DNA of 64,000 nt from the NCBI RefSeq assembly GCF_001540865.1, contig NC_033633.1:765130-829129 (forward strand). Reading direction: 5' to 3'. Below, piece after piece: positions 1 through 10,118 of this stretch. The translations under genes were made by a program, and so were the position numbers. The DNA is from Ananas comosus (lineage: Eukaryota > Streptophyta > Magnoliopsida > Poales > Bromeliaceae). Position 1 is the first letter of the stretch. The number at the start of each line of letters is the position of its first letter. Below the pieces are notes generated by a model. The model did no database searches and was not told the origin of the DNA. It worked only from the letters and a program-made list of their open reading frames with translations.

Positions 1-138
1 CTTGAAGCCTATTATGATGAGAGTGGTGCAGTACTCGAGATTATGGTCCCAAAACATAGTTCCGGGCCAGAAGAACACGAAGTTAGGGTCTGCATGCGGC
101 CCTCTCAACTTGGAGGTAGTGATCTTATGCTAACATAA
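1..138 (+). CDS. 3' end of an unrecognised protein-coding gene (partial)
   Basis: Frame 1 is open from the first base to a TAA at 136-138, giving a 45-residue C-terminal tail that begins LEAYYDESGAVLEIMVPKHS and ends GGSDLMLT. The balanced composition and the edge position make it a likely last coding exon running in from the left. I do not recognise the family. No splice acceptor is needed inside the window because the exon may start upstream. It could also be a chance reading frame, since 45 codons is short. Confidence 0.5.
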   Translation, partial: LEAYYDESGAVLEIMVPKHSSGPEEHEVRVCMRPSQLGGSDLMLT

Positions 139-1675
139 GTATTTTGATTGTAGTGTGGAATTAATATTTGTTTGGTTGCGTTAGTGTCTGCCGAAGAACG
201 TGGCCTTTCCATAGTATGGTTGGGTTATTAGTAGAACTACTGCGAGTTTGCTTGTTAGAAGGTTTTGGAGAGATGGTGGTCATGTCTAACTATCTATTTG
301 AGTCGAATAAAATCTTGCTTGTATTTGTGTTGGCTCTTTTAAATAACATAGGTAATGGAATTGTAGTTTTTGAGAACATCTTTTGTGCGCTTTGTAGCTC
401 ATAAGTGCAATGACTTGGCCTTTTGGCTTTTCTCTGTGAAGTTACTGTAATTTCTTATGTTCCTTTTTCATTGTGGTGAAAAATTGTCATCGATTGTGGG
501 ATCTGCATCATCTCATTTGCGTCTTTAGCACTCTCTTATGTTTCTTTAGCAAGATCTCGTATGACTCAGAGAAAAGGACAGGTTCTTTATCAAAAGTTAA
601 AACAAATTATTCTGCTCCATTTCAAACCTTTCTTTTCCTTGGGTGCATAAGTTTTCTGTCTCTTGATAGCGACTACACCATTTTGATTGTAGTAGTCATG
701 CCCCAATAATGAAGGCTATTAAATTCATTGCACATAATCTTCTTACATATGATAGGCTTTCGTGTTAGTGCCTGAGAATGATTTATTTATTTGCATATGT
801 TTCTTGTGGATGGGTGGGTTTTGTTCTTTTAGCCACGACAAGACATATATTTCAATTTTAGATGAAAATTAGCTGTTTTAAAATGCCTATTTGGTTTAGC
901 TTTTACAAGGACTTCTCCAGGGATGACTTTTCGCCCTTTGTTTTTAACTCAACTGTACTTGGAAATTAAGAGAGGAGCTTGGTGAAGCTTCTAGTTGCTA
1001 TGTTTGGGTAAATTTTAAACAAAGTTGTTAGGCTGCTTCAGTTCTGAGTTTCAACATGTACAAATTGCGGATGCTTTTCGTCTGGTGCAGCTGAACAAGA
1101 AATTCATGTTCATGCAGGTAGAAAACTTGAAGAAGAAATGGAAATGGTTTGTAAATAGATGTTTTGATATTACTTGATCTATGATGCTAATTAGTTTATT
1201 ATTTCTCTGCTGCTTTGCTAGCTGTTTCTCGTAATGAAACTGAGCAGGATTTTGAAGTCATTATCTATTTCCTGAAGTGTAGGATATGCAATGTCAATTC
1301 AACTACTCTAAACAGTGTTGGTGCTACTAGTTTAAAAATCTTATATTTGAACAATTACAGTACTATCACCGCGCCTCGGTGAAACTGGGCTCTGAATTGT
1401 TTGATCCTTTGAGGCCCAATTGTGTCCCAGCCCAAAAAAGGCCCAAAACATTGGATGGACCTCTACCCACTCCCTCTCCCAACTTTAACCCCGCACGCAT
1501 TCCGAGTCCTTACCTTTTTCATTCCATGGGATCACCCTTTCTTAATCCTTAAGAAACAACGCAACCAATATTTAATAACCAATAATATTTTGTCTATTTT
1601 ACCTTGAATTTGAACTTATATTTTGCACGAGGAGTATTATTTTTATATGTTTAAACTAATTTTTCTATAACTTAT
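139..1675. other. 3' flank/intergenic, no gene seen
   Basis: The first several hundred bases are T-rich with frequent stops in all frames and probably hold the 3' untranslated region of the partial gene. At 1385-1445 there are several GGCCCA/AGCCCA motifs (site-II-like promoter boxes), but no coding sequence follows them. Nothing else is supportable. Confidence 0.4.
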
Positions 1676-1918
1676 TGTTAAATATAAAAATATTTAAATA
1701 TCGTTCTCTAATAGTATAAGCTTTTAAAGTGTAACGGTTGTTTTACATGACATCAGAGCAGGAGGTTCTGAGTTCGAGTTATGTCAGGTTTCTAACATTT
1801 TATTCTTCCATTTAATTCAAGCTCACGTCATGGATCAACTAAAAAATTTCAAGCCAAGATGTAAAGGAGAGTGTTAAAAGTTTAACAGTTTAAGTTTTTA
1901 GAGTACACCGATGTGAAA
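1676..1918 (+). mobile_element. TRIM-like short LTR retroelement, decayed
   Basis: A 72-bp 5' LTR-like segment (1676-1747) begins TGTTAAATATAAAAATA and ends CA. It is followed directly by a degenerate primer-binding motif TGACATCAGAGC at 1748-1759, two mismatches from TGGTATCAGAGC, which is complementary to initiator Met-tRNA. A purine-rich tract (AAAGGAGAG, ~1863-1871) precedes a second TGTTAAA start at 1872, a decayed 3' LTR. There is no coding capacity. A related element lies at 22705-22886. Confidence 0.6.
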
Positions 1919-2299
1919 ATATATTGTTGCTGTAGTGCAGGAGTTAGAGATTGATCTGGAGCATATAAGAGTCAAATGTTTTCTAATTCTCACATTTCGA
2001 ACATAAGCGAGGCAACCTAGTTTAAGTATAGCAAAGAACATTTCGGCTTGAAATGGACTTCTAAACTAAATTTAAGACAGGTAAAAGAACTAAAAATGAG
2101 CCTAGTTTTGAGTTAAGTTCATTTGGAGCCTAAATTGAAACCTACTATTCAAACTTAAATTCAAAAAGTTCATTAGCCCGTCATCATTAACTGACACATA
2201 CTGTAAACTCACCTTACTAGCCACTGTGGATCTTTAAATTTTGGGTTACTTGAAAACATCTGGAGATGCCACAACACACAGAGAACCCAGGAGGTGGCG

Positions 2300-2523
2300 G
2301 AGCTCCTGGACAAAATTTTGGGGGCATCTGTTCGCAAACAATTTATTTAGAAACGGAACCGATGGGCGCCGCGTGGTGTACAGGCGCCCATCACAACCAC
2401 CCACTTTCCACCACAGGCTCCCCCCCCNTTTTTTCAGTTTCCGAGGGTTGCGACCCATCAGCTCTGCCCCAAATAAGTTGTTTGGGGGCGGATGCCCACC
2501 AAATTTTTATCCCGAGCTCCTGA
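2300..2523. mobile_element. Foldback (MITE-like) element with an N inside
   Basis: The two ends are imperfect inverted copies of each other: the left arm GGAGCTCCTGGACAAAATTT continues to the CAAACAATTTATTT stretch near 2335-2350, and the right arm (2465-2521) reads the same on the other strand. The reading frames here come from the inverted repeat and are not credible genes. One N at 2428 follows a run of C. No clear target duplication was found. Confidence 0.45.
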
Positions 2524-3210
2524 ATCCAAAAGAATAGCTACTGGACAGTAAAAAAGAGTCACTGGATTTTCAAATAATAACAATAATTTATTTAAAATTA
2601 TACAAATTTTTTTTAAAATCGTAATTTTGCTATCTAATTTTTTAATCTATTTAATTGGAATCAATCAATAATATTTTTAATTTAAAATTAAAATATATTA
2701 TTTATTTTTGCATATTTTATTAATATAATTTATATAATTCTCATAATTATAAATTGATTAAAATTATATTTTAATTAATTCAAATTAAAATAAATTCAAT
2801 AGTTGGATAATAAAATGAAAGTTTTTGAAAAATTAGATAGTCCATTTAAAATGATCATACTTTTAAATAAATTTGATATTATTTTTATATAAAAAAATAT
2901 AACAAAAAAAATGAACCGAGTACGGAAACGTTCTACCATAATAAAACGACAACACAACCCCACCTACCTCAAAATTCGAGCCCAAGTCGCCACGCTCATC
3001 CTCCTATACATATCTAGTTACCTACACTCTAATATAAAAAGAGAAAAAGTTGAAGAATTGTACTATTAGCCCCTCTTAAGTTTAGTAAATTTTCAATAGG
3101 GCCTTACACCATCCCATCTCGCTGCCACGTAGGCGAAACGCCTAAACATTAACCTCCTCCGCAGTAACAAGTAACAAGTAACAACAAACCCAACATGTAC
3201 AAAAACACTC
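2524..3210. other. AT-rich spacer and thaumatin-like gene upstream region
   Basis: Very AT-rich DNA to about 2910, then a more balanced proximal upstream region for the thaumatin-like gene. A short direct repeat of AAGTAAC units lies at 3166-3183. No other gene is visible. Confidence 0.4.
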
Positions 3211-3240
3211 CCTCTCTCTCTCTCTCTCCTCTATAAAATA
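3211..3240 (+). promoter_or_regulatory. CT tract and TATA box of the thaumatin-like gene
   Basis: A pure CT tract (3211-3230) abuts TATAAAATA at 3232-3240, 80 bp before the start codon. That spacing places transcription start near 3265-3275. A pyrimidine patch next to TATA is common in plant core promoters. Confidence 0.65.
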
Positions 3241-3319
3241 GAGAGAGAAACTAACCCCCCACACCCTCACCTCACGCCATTGTTGACGAGTACCAGCCAC
3301 TCCGTCACCCTCCGAAACC

Positions 3320-5331
3320 ATGACGATGGCCTCTAGACCTGCTGAGCCTGCTGCTAAGCTCTTCTTCCTCTCGCTGGTGGCGTGCGCCGCCGCGGCGTTG
3401 GCGGCGGCGGCGGGGGCTGCAGGCGCGCGCGGGGATCAGTACGCGGCGATGACGCTGACGGTGGTGAACAACTGCCCGTTCACGGTGTGGCCGGCGGTGG
3501 CGCCGAGCTCCGGCGGGGAGGTGGTGGCGGGCGGGGGGTTCGAGCTGCCGACGCTGTCGCACCGCTCCTTCCCCGCGCCCGCCCGCCCCTGGAGCGGCCG
3601 CATCTGGGCCCGCACCGCCTGCTACCCCGGCCCCAACGGCGCCCTCCACTGCGCCACCGGCGACTGCGCCGGCCGCCTCCAGTGCGCCGGACTCGCCGGC
3701 AAACCCCCCGCCACCCTCATCCAGGTTAGTCAACACGCCCAACTTTATTTATTTATGGAATCAATCCTTGGAGCTAACTGACTATTAATTCCAACAAAAG
3801 CTCGGATCATCTTAACATATAATCTGCGTTAAACTTCAAATATCATCCTTGGTTTTTCCACTTTCTTGCTTTTGTATCGTATCGTATAGTTTAAAGTGTA
3901 TAAATTTAGTATCCCGTGGGTTTTTCCTCGTCAGCTTTAACTTTTCGTTAAATAATGTATAAAAAAAATTATAGATATCATATCTATAGTTTATCAAATA
4001 TTTACTTTAATAATTATTAATTTTAACTTTGTCACTCGTCTAATGAAAAAAATTAGTAAAATATAATAAAAAAAAAATAAAATTATAAAGTATTAAAATA
4101 ATATATTTTAAATTATAGAATATTAAAATGAGAAAGTATGAAATTATAAGAATAATATTTAAATTTTTTTCTAAAATATATATATTTGTACAAACGTTTT
4201 TAGATCTCGATTTGTGATTTGGCCTAAAAGCTCGAGCTATATTGTCTATGCAGTGAAACAACGGACACTGCAGAAAAATATGTTGTAACTGAATTAACTC
4301 ATTATAGTTTTTTTTTTTTTTTTATCGCGTATATCTGTAATTTGAAAAAAAACCTAAAATTTTTTTTTTTTTTAATGCCATGTAGAATGTGTGAATAGTC
4401 ATTACCATATCAAATATTGCAACTTAGTTCTTGTAATAATAATCTTTTTTTTTATATTTTATTCCCGAAGTTTGATATGGCATCAACAAAATTATTTTAA
4501 CCACATGTGAAAAGTTAATTTATTTTTTTTTAATAATGCCATTTTGAAATCTGTTTTAAAAATTTTAATACGTGAAACAACAACCGATCACTCTGAAAAA
4601 AAAAAAACAAAAAACAAAAAAAACAAAATCGGTTTGCCTGTAAAATTCATGCATATAAGAAATTTCTATTTCTATATACACGATGATTCTCTTTGTTGCT
4701 CGATCATCTACGGTAAAATGCATACGAATGGTAATTTATTGTTTATAGTTATTTCTGTAGTTTAGAGGTGACAACCCTGAGATTATTGTGTTTTCTGTTT
4801 CATATCTAGTTTAATTTTTCTTTTGGTATATTTACATATGCATAAGTTTGATGTTTTTGATGATCTATTGAAAAAGAGAAATAACAATTGACTAGAGTTG
4901 TGATTATTATGAATAATAAAAAGGTGACGCTGCACCACGGGGGGGAGCGGGACCAGACGTCGTACGGGGTGAGCGTGGTGGACGGGTTCAACGTGGGGGC
5001 GAGCGTGACGCCGCACGAGGGGCGCGGGGTGTGCCCCGTGCTGGGGTGCCGCGAGGACCTGACGGCGACGTGCCCGGGCGAGCTGCAGCTGCGGGCGCCG
5101 CAGGGCGGCGGCGGCGGCGTGCTCGGCTGCAAGAGCGGCTGCGAGGCGTTCGGCACCGACGAGCTCTGCTGCCGCAACATGTACGCCTCCCCCCGCACCT
5201 GCCGCGCCTCCAACTACTCCCTTTTCTTCAAGCGCGCCTGCCCCCAGGCCCTCACCTACGCTCACGACAGCTCCTCCCTCCCCCACGACTGCGCCGCCCC
5301 CCGCGAGCTCAAGGTCATCTTCTGCCACTAG
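3320..5331 (+). CDS. Thaumatin-like protein (PR-5 family)
   Basis: Two exons, 3320-3724 and 4924-5331, join in phase 0 to give 270 residues. An N-terminal hydrophobic stretch (about residues 13-37) looks like a secretion signal. The mature part shows 16 cysteines, the number that forms eight disulfides in this family, the signature GALHCATGDCAGRLQC, and the blocks CKSGCEAFGTDELCC, TYAHD and the C-terminal ELKVIFCH. Thaumatin-like proteins are apoplastic or vacuolar; members are linked to pathogen defence, beta-glucan binding and stress. The intron falls after TLIQ, as in related genes. The chosen acceptor (AAAAAG before 4924) has a poor pyrimidine tract, but it restores the family sequence exactly (VTLHH...YGVSVVDGFNV). 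The second start codon 6 nt downstream (ATGGCC) could also be used. The 1.2-kb intron is AT-rich and holds an old MITE. Confidence 0.93.
3832..4165. mobile_element. Old copy of the ~360-bp foldback MITE family, in the thaumatin-like intron
   Basis: The left arm carries degenerate forms of the family blocks TAGTTTAAAGTGTATAAATT and CGTTAAATAATGTAT. The right arm repeats them inverted (TATTAAAATGAGAAAGTATG near 4119-4138). It matches copies at 7309, 23331 and 42250 in block order but is more diverged. No clear target duplication was found, so the ends are approximate. Confidence 0.55.
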
Positions 5332-5340
5332 CTTCCTCTT

Positions 5341-6690
5341 CCTTCCTTTCTTCGTCTCTGATTCGTATCCGGGACTCTCTCAAACTCTAAAGCTGGTTTA
5401 AAGTAATGATAATAATCTACTAGCTAGTTATTTGCTTATTAGGACGGACTGCGTAATGAACTAAGGTTTAGTTTCTCCTTCTCAATTCCGTGCTTTTTCT
5501 GTTTTTTATATATATCTCGAGTGTGCTGGTGTTTTAGTAGACTTTGTTTTACTTTATTGTGATGTTTACTTTGTGCGTGGCTTTGTGTTGCTGTTACTCT
5601 GTAATGATTCTGAGATAGTTCCGGTGATCTTTTTATAAGAAGAGAAGGTGTTTCTAGCTAAAGGGTTCTCTTTTTTGTATTCCTTTGCTATTCTTCTTCT
5701 GGTTGTCTTCTCGAACTCGGAACGCTCTCGAACTCGTAAGCTGGTTTATCGAGGAATATGATATAATAATTTAGGAGTTATTGCTTATTAGGATGGGCCG
5801 TGGAATTTTTTTTTTTGAGAAAAAATAGCATGCTACCGCTTCATTTATAAAAAGGGTGAACTAAGCAACATACTGAGACAACAAGGCATCGAAAAAAAAA
5901 AAAAAACTAAGTACAGTGCTTCATCCACAAGTGTCTTAAGTTCACGGGCCTACCACGGCAATTGGCTTGAGTTACGTCTTTTTTGCTCGAACACTCACAT
6001 TTCGTTCCAACCAAACAGTGCACCACAGGGTGGCGATACTAGTAAGCTCCGAACATCCTATAACACCACCTATGAGTCTGCTGCACCCCCAAAGTTCAGC
6101 CACCGAAGCGCAGTTAACTAAAGAATTTTGTGCGTGGAATTAACTAAGGTTTAGTCTCTCTTTTTCCATTTTGTGCGTTTTCTTTTTTATCTGGGTGCTG
6201 GTGTTTTAGCAGGCTTTGTTTTACTTTATTGGAATGTTTACTTTGTGCGTGGCTTTGTGTTGCTGTTACTCTGTAATGCTTCTGAGATAGTTCCGGTGAT
6301 CTTTTTTATATTTTTTGTATTTTTGGGGATTCTTCTCCTAGCCACCTCAGTGATCTGAACTCAGGAATCTCTCGAACTCACTGGAAAGCTGGTTTATCAA
6401 AGAATGTAATGATTTAGTACATAGTTATTGCTTATGAGGAGGGACTGCATAATTAACTAAGGTTTAGCTTCTCTTTTTCACTTTTGTGCTTTTTCTTTTT
6501 TATATATGTCTCGAGTGTTGGTGTTTTAGTAGGCTTTGTTTTATTTTATTGTAATATTTACTTTGTACGTGGCTTTGTGTTGTTGTAACTGGTAACGCTT
6601 ACACTTCCGTGATAGTTCCAGTCATCTCAAAAAGATAAGGTGTTTCAAAGTGCTCCCTTTTTTTTTTTGTATTTTTTGGGATTCTTCTCC
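5341..6690 (+). repeat. Three tandem copies of the thaumatin-like gene 3' flank
   Basis: A unit of about 315-350 bp begins just after the stop codon and occurs three times. Copy 1 is about 5341-5690; copy 2 is 5690-5807 continuing at 6133-6325, interrupted by a LINE; copy 3 is about 6326-6655, and a stub of a fourth starts near 6668. Anchors shared by all are AAAGCTGGTTTA (TAAGCTGGTTTA in copy 2), AACTAAGGTTTAG, GTGGCTTTGTGTTG and GATAGTTCC. Copies differ by scattered substitutions and small indels, so this is an old duplication rather than an assembly repeat. Confidence 0.85.
5808..6132 (-). mobile_element. 5'-truncated LINE 3' end
   Basis: Flanked by the 9-bp direct repeat CGTGGAATT at 5799-5807 and 6133-6141. 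The left end is poly-T, so the poly-A tail is on the minus strand. Read on the minus strand it encodes a short LWCTVWLERN-like stretch (near 6005-6035), which resembles the C-terminal zf-RVT region of plant LINEs. It is followed by the tail TAGCATGCTA...TTCTC and poly-A. The insertion splits repeat copy 2 of the thaumatin-like gene flank and is therefore younger than that duplication. Confidence 0.75.
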
Positions 6691-7308
6691 TGGCCAAAGA
6701 TATGCCATCAAAAATAACTAATTTGAGAAAAAAATATCTTTTAAACTATTTAACGAAAGTTTACAAAATTAATCATTTAACTTAAAATAGTTTAGATGCT
6801 ATTAAATTGTTCTAAAAAAAAAACACATTTTTCCTATATTTATATAGAAGCTCAATCGAAAGAATGACTAGGTATTTTAATGCTGCATGAGCAGTAATTT
6901 GGTGGTAAAAGTTACTATTTATCACTATTATTAGTATAGCTAATTTTTTGTTATAAAAATTCAATTCTATCATTCAATAATTTATATTTATTTCATTAAC
7001 TAACCTTATTATTTTTTCTATTATTAAAATTTTAAAAGATGTTAAATTCTTAAAAATATAATTAAAACTCTTAAATTAAAAAAAGTTTTAATCCTGTGGA
7101 CCTGTGGTACGACTATGGGAGGGACATGTATTCGGTTTCATCATGGAATTGGAGGAAAGGTGCCGTTTACGTGGAAAGAAGAGAAAGGTTGCGTGGTGTG
7201 GACGAGCAAAAGCAAAAAAAAAAAAAAAAAAGTTAAGGAAAAGAGGTTTTAAAAGAATTAATAAGTACAGTAAAAGTCTAAAAAAGTTACCAAGAACGTA
7301 AAGTTAAA
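6691..7308. other. AT-rich spacer, no gene
   Basis: Mostly A/T with homopolymer runs. A slightly more balanced block at 7090-7210 has no recognisable coding sequence. Confidence 0.4.
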
Positions 7309-7676
7309 GTTTTTTTTTTTAAGAAAAAATTTTAAATGCCATTCTTATAGTTTCACATTTTTTTATTTTAGTATTATGTGATTTAAAGCATATTAATTTA
7401 GTGTACTGTGATTTCATTTTTATCTTTTTATTATCGATTTCACTAATTTTTTTCGTTAAATCAGTGACAAATTTAAAACTAAAAAGTACTAAAGTGAATA
7501 TTCGATAAATCTAGATAAGGTATTTAAAATTTTTCATATATAATTTAACGAAATATTAATAGAAAAATTGACGAAAAGATAACAATAAAATTACATGGCA
7601 CTAACATGATACACTTTAAACCACATGATATTAAAGTGTGAAACTACAGGGGTGATATTTGATTTTTTTTTTTTTT
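7309..7676. mobile_element. Foldback MITE, ~360-bp family, copy 2
   Basis: 368 bp flanked by the 8-bp direct repeat AAGTTAAA (7301-7308 and 7677-7684). The long inverted arms carry TGATTTAAAGCATATTAATT on the left and its inverted equivalent ACACTTTAAACCACATGATA on the right. There is no coding capacity. An 8-9-bp target duplication with long inverted arms fits a hAT- or Mutator-derived MITE. Confidence 0.8.
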
Positions 7677-7684
7677 AAGTTAAA

Positions 7685-9715
7685 TTGTTATTGTCCCGGT
7701 AGTCCATCGAAATTAGGGATAAAACCTTAAACTACGCTGCAATTTGAACTAAAAAAAAGAGTTTATTGAAGAAAAGCAGGAGTGTACTGTAAATAGAAGT
7801 TGGTGTACATAAACTAATATTAGACCCAAACACAAGACACGTGATGTCACTGATTTAAATTAAGTTCTCTGATTCCACCAAACCAGGCTTAGAGTAGCAT
7901 ATTATTATATTCACTTAGATCCTATCAATTTGTTTTTAACTGTTTCTGAACAGTGAGTAATGGTTGATTTTAAACCGTATAATTATTATATATAATACGG
8001 GCAATACTAATCCGAACATCCCACTTTTAGGTATACATTTTATACTCAAGTAAAATTTTTCTTATTATACTGCATACATTTAATCGAAAAATAATGAATT
8101 GAGATAAATGTGTAAAAACACGCTTTTTACCTAGCCACAAACCCAAACAGAACCCTAGATTTTGTGTATTTTGTTTGATATTTGACGCAAATGGCTCTAG
8201 ATATATACAGCATTAGATTATAAAAAGATTGCTGTAGTCCACTGGAGTGCACACATGGGTGACGTAAATTAAATATGGGATGAGGCATGCTTAATAACAA
8301 TGTGAAACATGGTGTCTATATAATACAAACGCTCACTATTCCCCATTAGAAAGTATTTTTATACACTGGGGAATGCAAAGATTTGAATTTTGGATTTATA
8401 TTCAAATTCCTCATTGAAGATTTCTAATCTCTAAACTATTTTTTCTATATATTTTTATTTTTTTGTTTTATCTTGGGCAGCAGTATTTTTTTACTTGCGT
8501 TGGGAACGGTCGGTGTCAGCAGCATTGTCTGTGTGGTCGAGTATCAAAGCCTTGGGCTGGTCCTGAGTTGGCCCCAAAAAGTTTATTGGGCTTGTTTTAC
8601 TCTAAATTTGTTAAACCCCAAAGTTCGTTTGGTTCAGACTAAGTTTTGCAAAGAAAATTAGTTCCAAGATGGACTAGATCTTTTTGTTTACTACTTTACA
8701 CCTTGTTTGGCTCAGTTCAAGTTCTGCAGATGTGCTATTTGAGTGTAACATTTTACAGAAACTAAATGATATTTCATTACCTTAGACCCATCTCGGATCT
8801 CAAAAACTCTTTTTATTTAGTATCATATCATAATTATACATTAATTATCTTAGAAATAATGATTTTGTATGCCGCGATAATTTTATTTTTTTTCTATAAG
8901 AGACAAAAATCCAACAGTAGGATTAGTATTAAATGAAAGCTTAGGGACCAAAAATGAAACCGAAACTCTCATAGTTTAGAAACTAACGAAATCGCGGAAT
9001 TAGATTTAATTAAGAGGAATTTGACTCCATTTCTCTCATTCAATCTTTTCTCCTTTGATATCAATAAAACTCAATAATTTAAGCCAGAATATAAGAGGTA
9101 TGAAAAGATGAAAAAAGAACAAAATTTGGGTGTTTGTTGGACCGGTAATGAATAAAAAGATCTTAATCATTCGCGTGTGGTTCACAACTCATTCGTGGTT
9201 TGAGACGGACCCAACATGATTGGGCTCATACCATTCAAGGGAAATTAATGAACCCAAACCAGTAAAAAGTGAACAGGGACATTTTAGGGAAAACAATGGT
9301 GGGTCACGTATGGGATATGGTGTTTACAACTTGGAGGGGAAAAGTTAAAACAAGGTGTGATTTGGGGAGCCCCTCAAAGTCATAATTCAAATAATAATAA
9401 TAATAAAAAGAATACCGACCAACTGGACTATTGATTATGAACAAATCAGATGCTTGATACTTGCCTTTGCAATCTACTTCGAGCCAAGTTATTTCCCCTT
9501 CTATTGGTTTGTCGGAGAATTTTCTCGGTTCCACTGATGTGGTAAGTGCAACAAATAAAACTTATAATTTTCAGATTCAAACTTTATTTCCACTTTCCAA
9601 TACATCAAAAGATTTAATATCTTTTTTGTTTTTTTTTTTTTTGTAATGATTTACAAAGTTTTTGTCACCAATCCATGATCCTATGGATTAAAATTTAAAC
9701 CACACAATTTTAGAA
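7685..9715. other. AT-rich intergenic DNA, no gene
   Basis: No reading frame here has plausible composition or homology. Small low-complexity runs occur, for example the trinucleotide ATA/ATT run at 9390-9410. Confidence 0.4.
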
Positions 9716-9719
9716 ATTA

Positions 9720-10025
9720 GGCCCAACAAGAACTAAGGCCCATCAGCCCAACCTCCTTTAGAAGTGGTGGTATTGGGCCCTCCACGTAAGAAACAAAGGT
9801 TTCTTATGGACCGGGTTCACCAGGTAATCCACGAACCTAGAGGTGATCGCGGATGGTTGATGTACGGTCCACGAATTTTTGGTGCACCAGGTTCATTATT
9901 ATATTGCTAATACGAAGCGCATTATTATCGTTCGTCGCTTCCTTAGTTACATCCTGTCACCCACTTCCACCCCCCATATGTATATAAATAAATATAATAA
10001 ATATAAATATAAATATAAATAAATT
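9720..10025 (+). promoter_or_regulatory. Probable UBC7-like promoter: site-II boxes and TATA-like tract
   Basis: AGGCCCA, AGCCCA and TGGGCC motifs cluster at 9720-9782. A tract of repeated AAATAT units (9980-10022) contains several TATA-like words about 100-140 bp before the start codon. Site-II/GGCCCA boxes are common upstream of plant housekeeping genes. The link to this gene rests on position. Confidence 0.45.
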
Positions 10026-10118
10026 CTTTAAATTAATTTGTGCATCCCCTTCCCCTTCTCTTTCCTCCGCCCCTAATCCCCTTCCCCAATCTCCGCTTCC
10101 TCCTCTCCTTCGCCATTA

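Noticed and set aside
2241..2537. Overlapping frames on both strands around 2.2-2.5 kb, one of ~98 codons
   Set aside because: They run through an inverted repeat and an N, have no recognisable domain, and mirror each other on the two strands.
3305..3742. 145-codon minus-strand frame opposite thaumatin-like exon 1
   Set aside because: Shadow of a GC-rich coding exon; composition (Ala/Gly/Arg) and lack of homology argue against a gene.
6173..6358. 61-codon hydrophobic frame resembling a small membrane protein
   Set aside because: It lies in T-rich copy 2/3 of the repeated thaumatin-like gene 3' flank; T-rich DNA produces Phe/Leu/Val-rich frames by chance.
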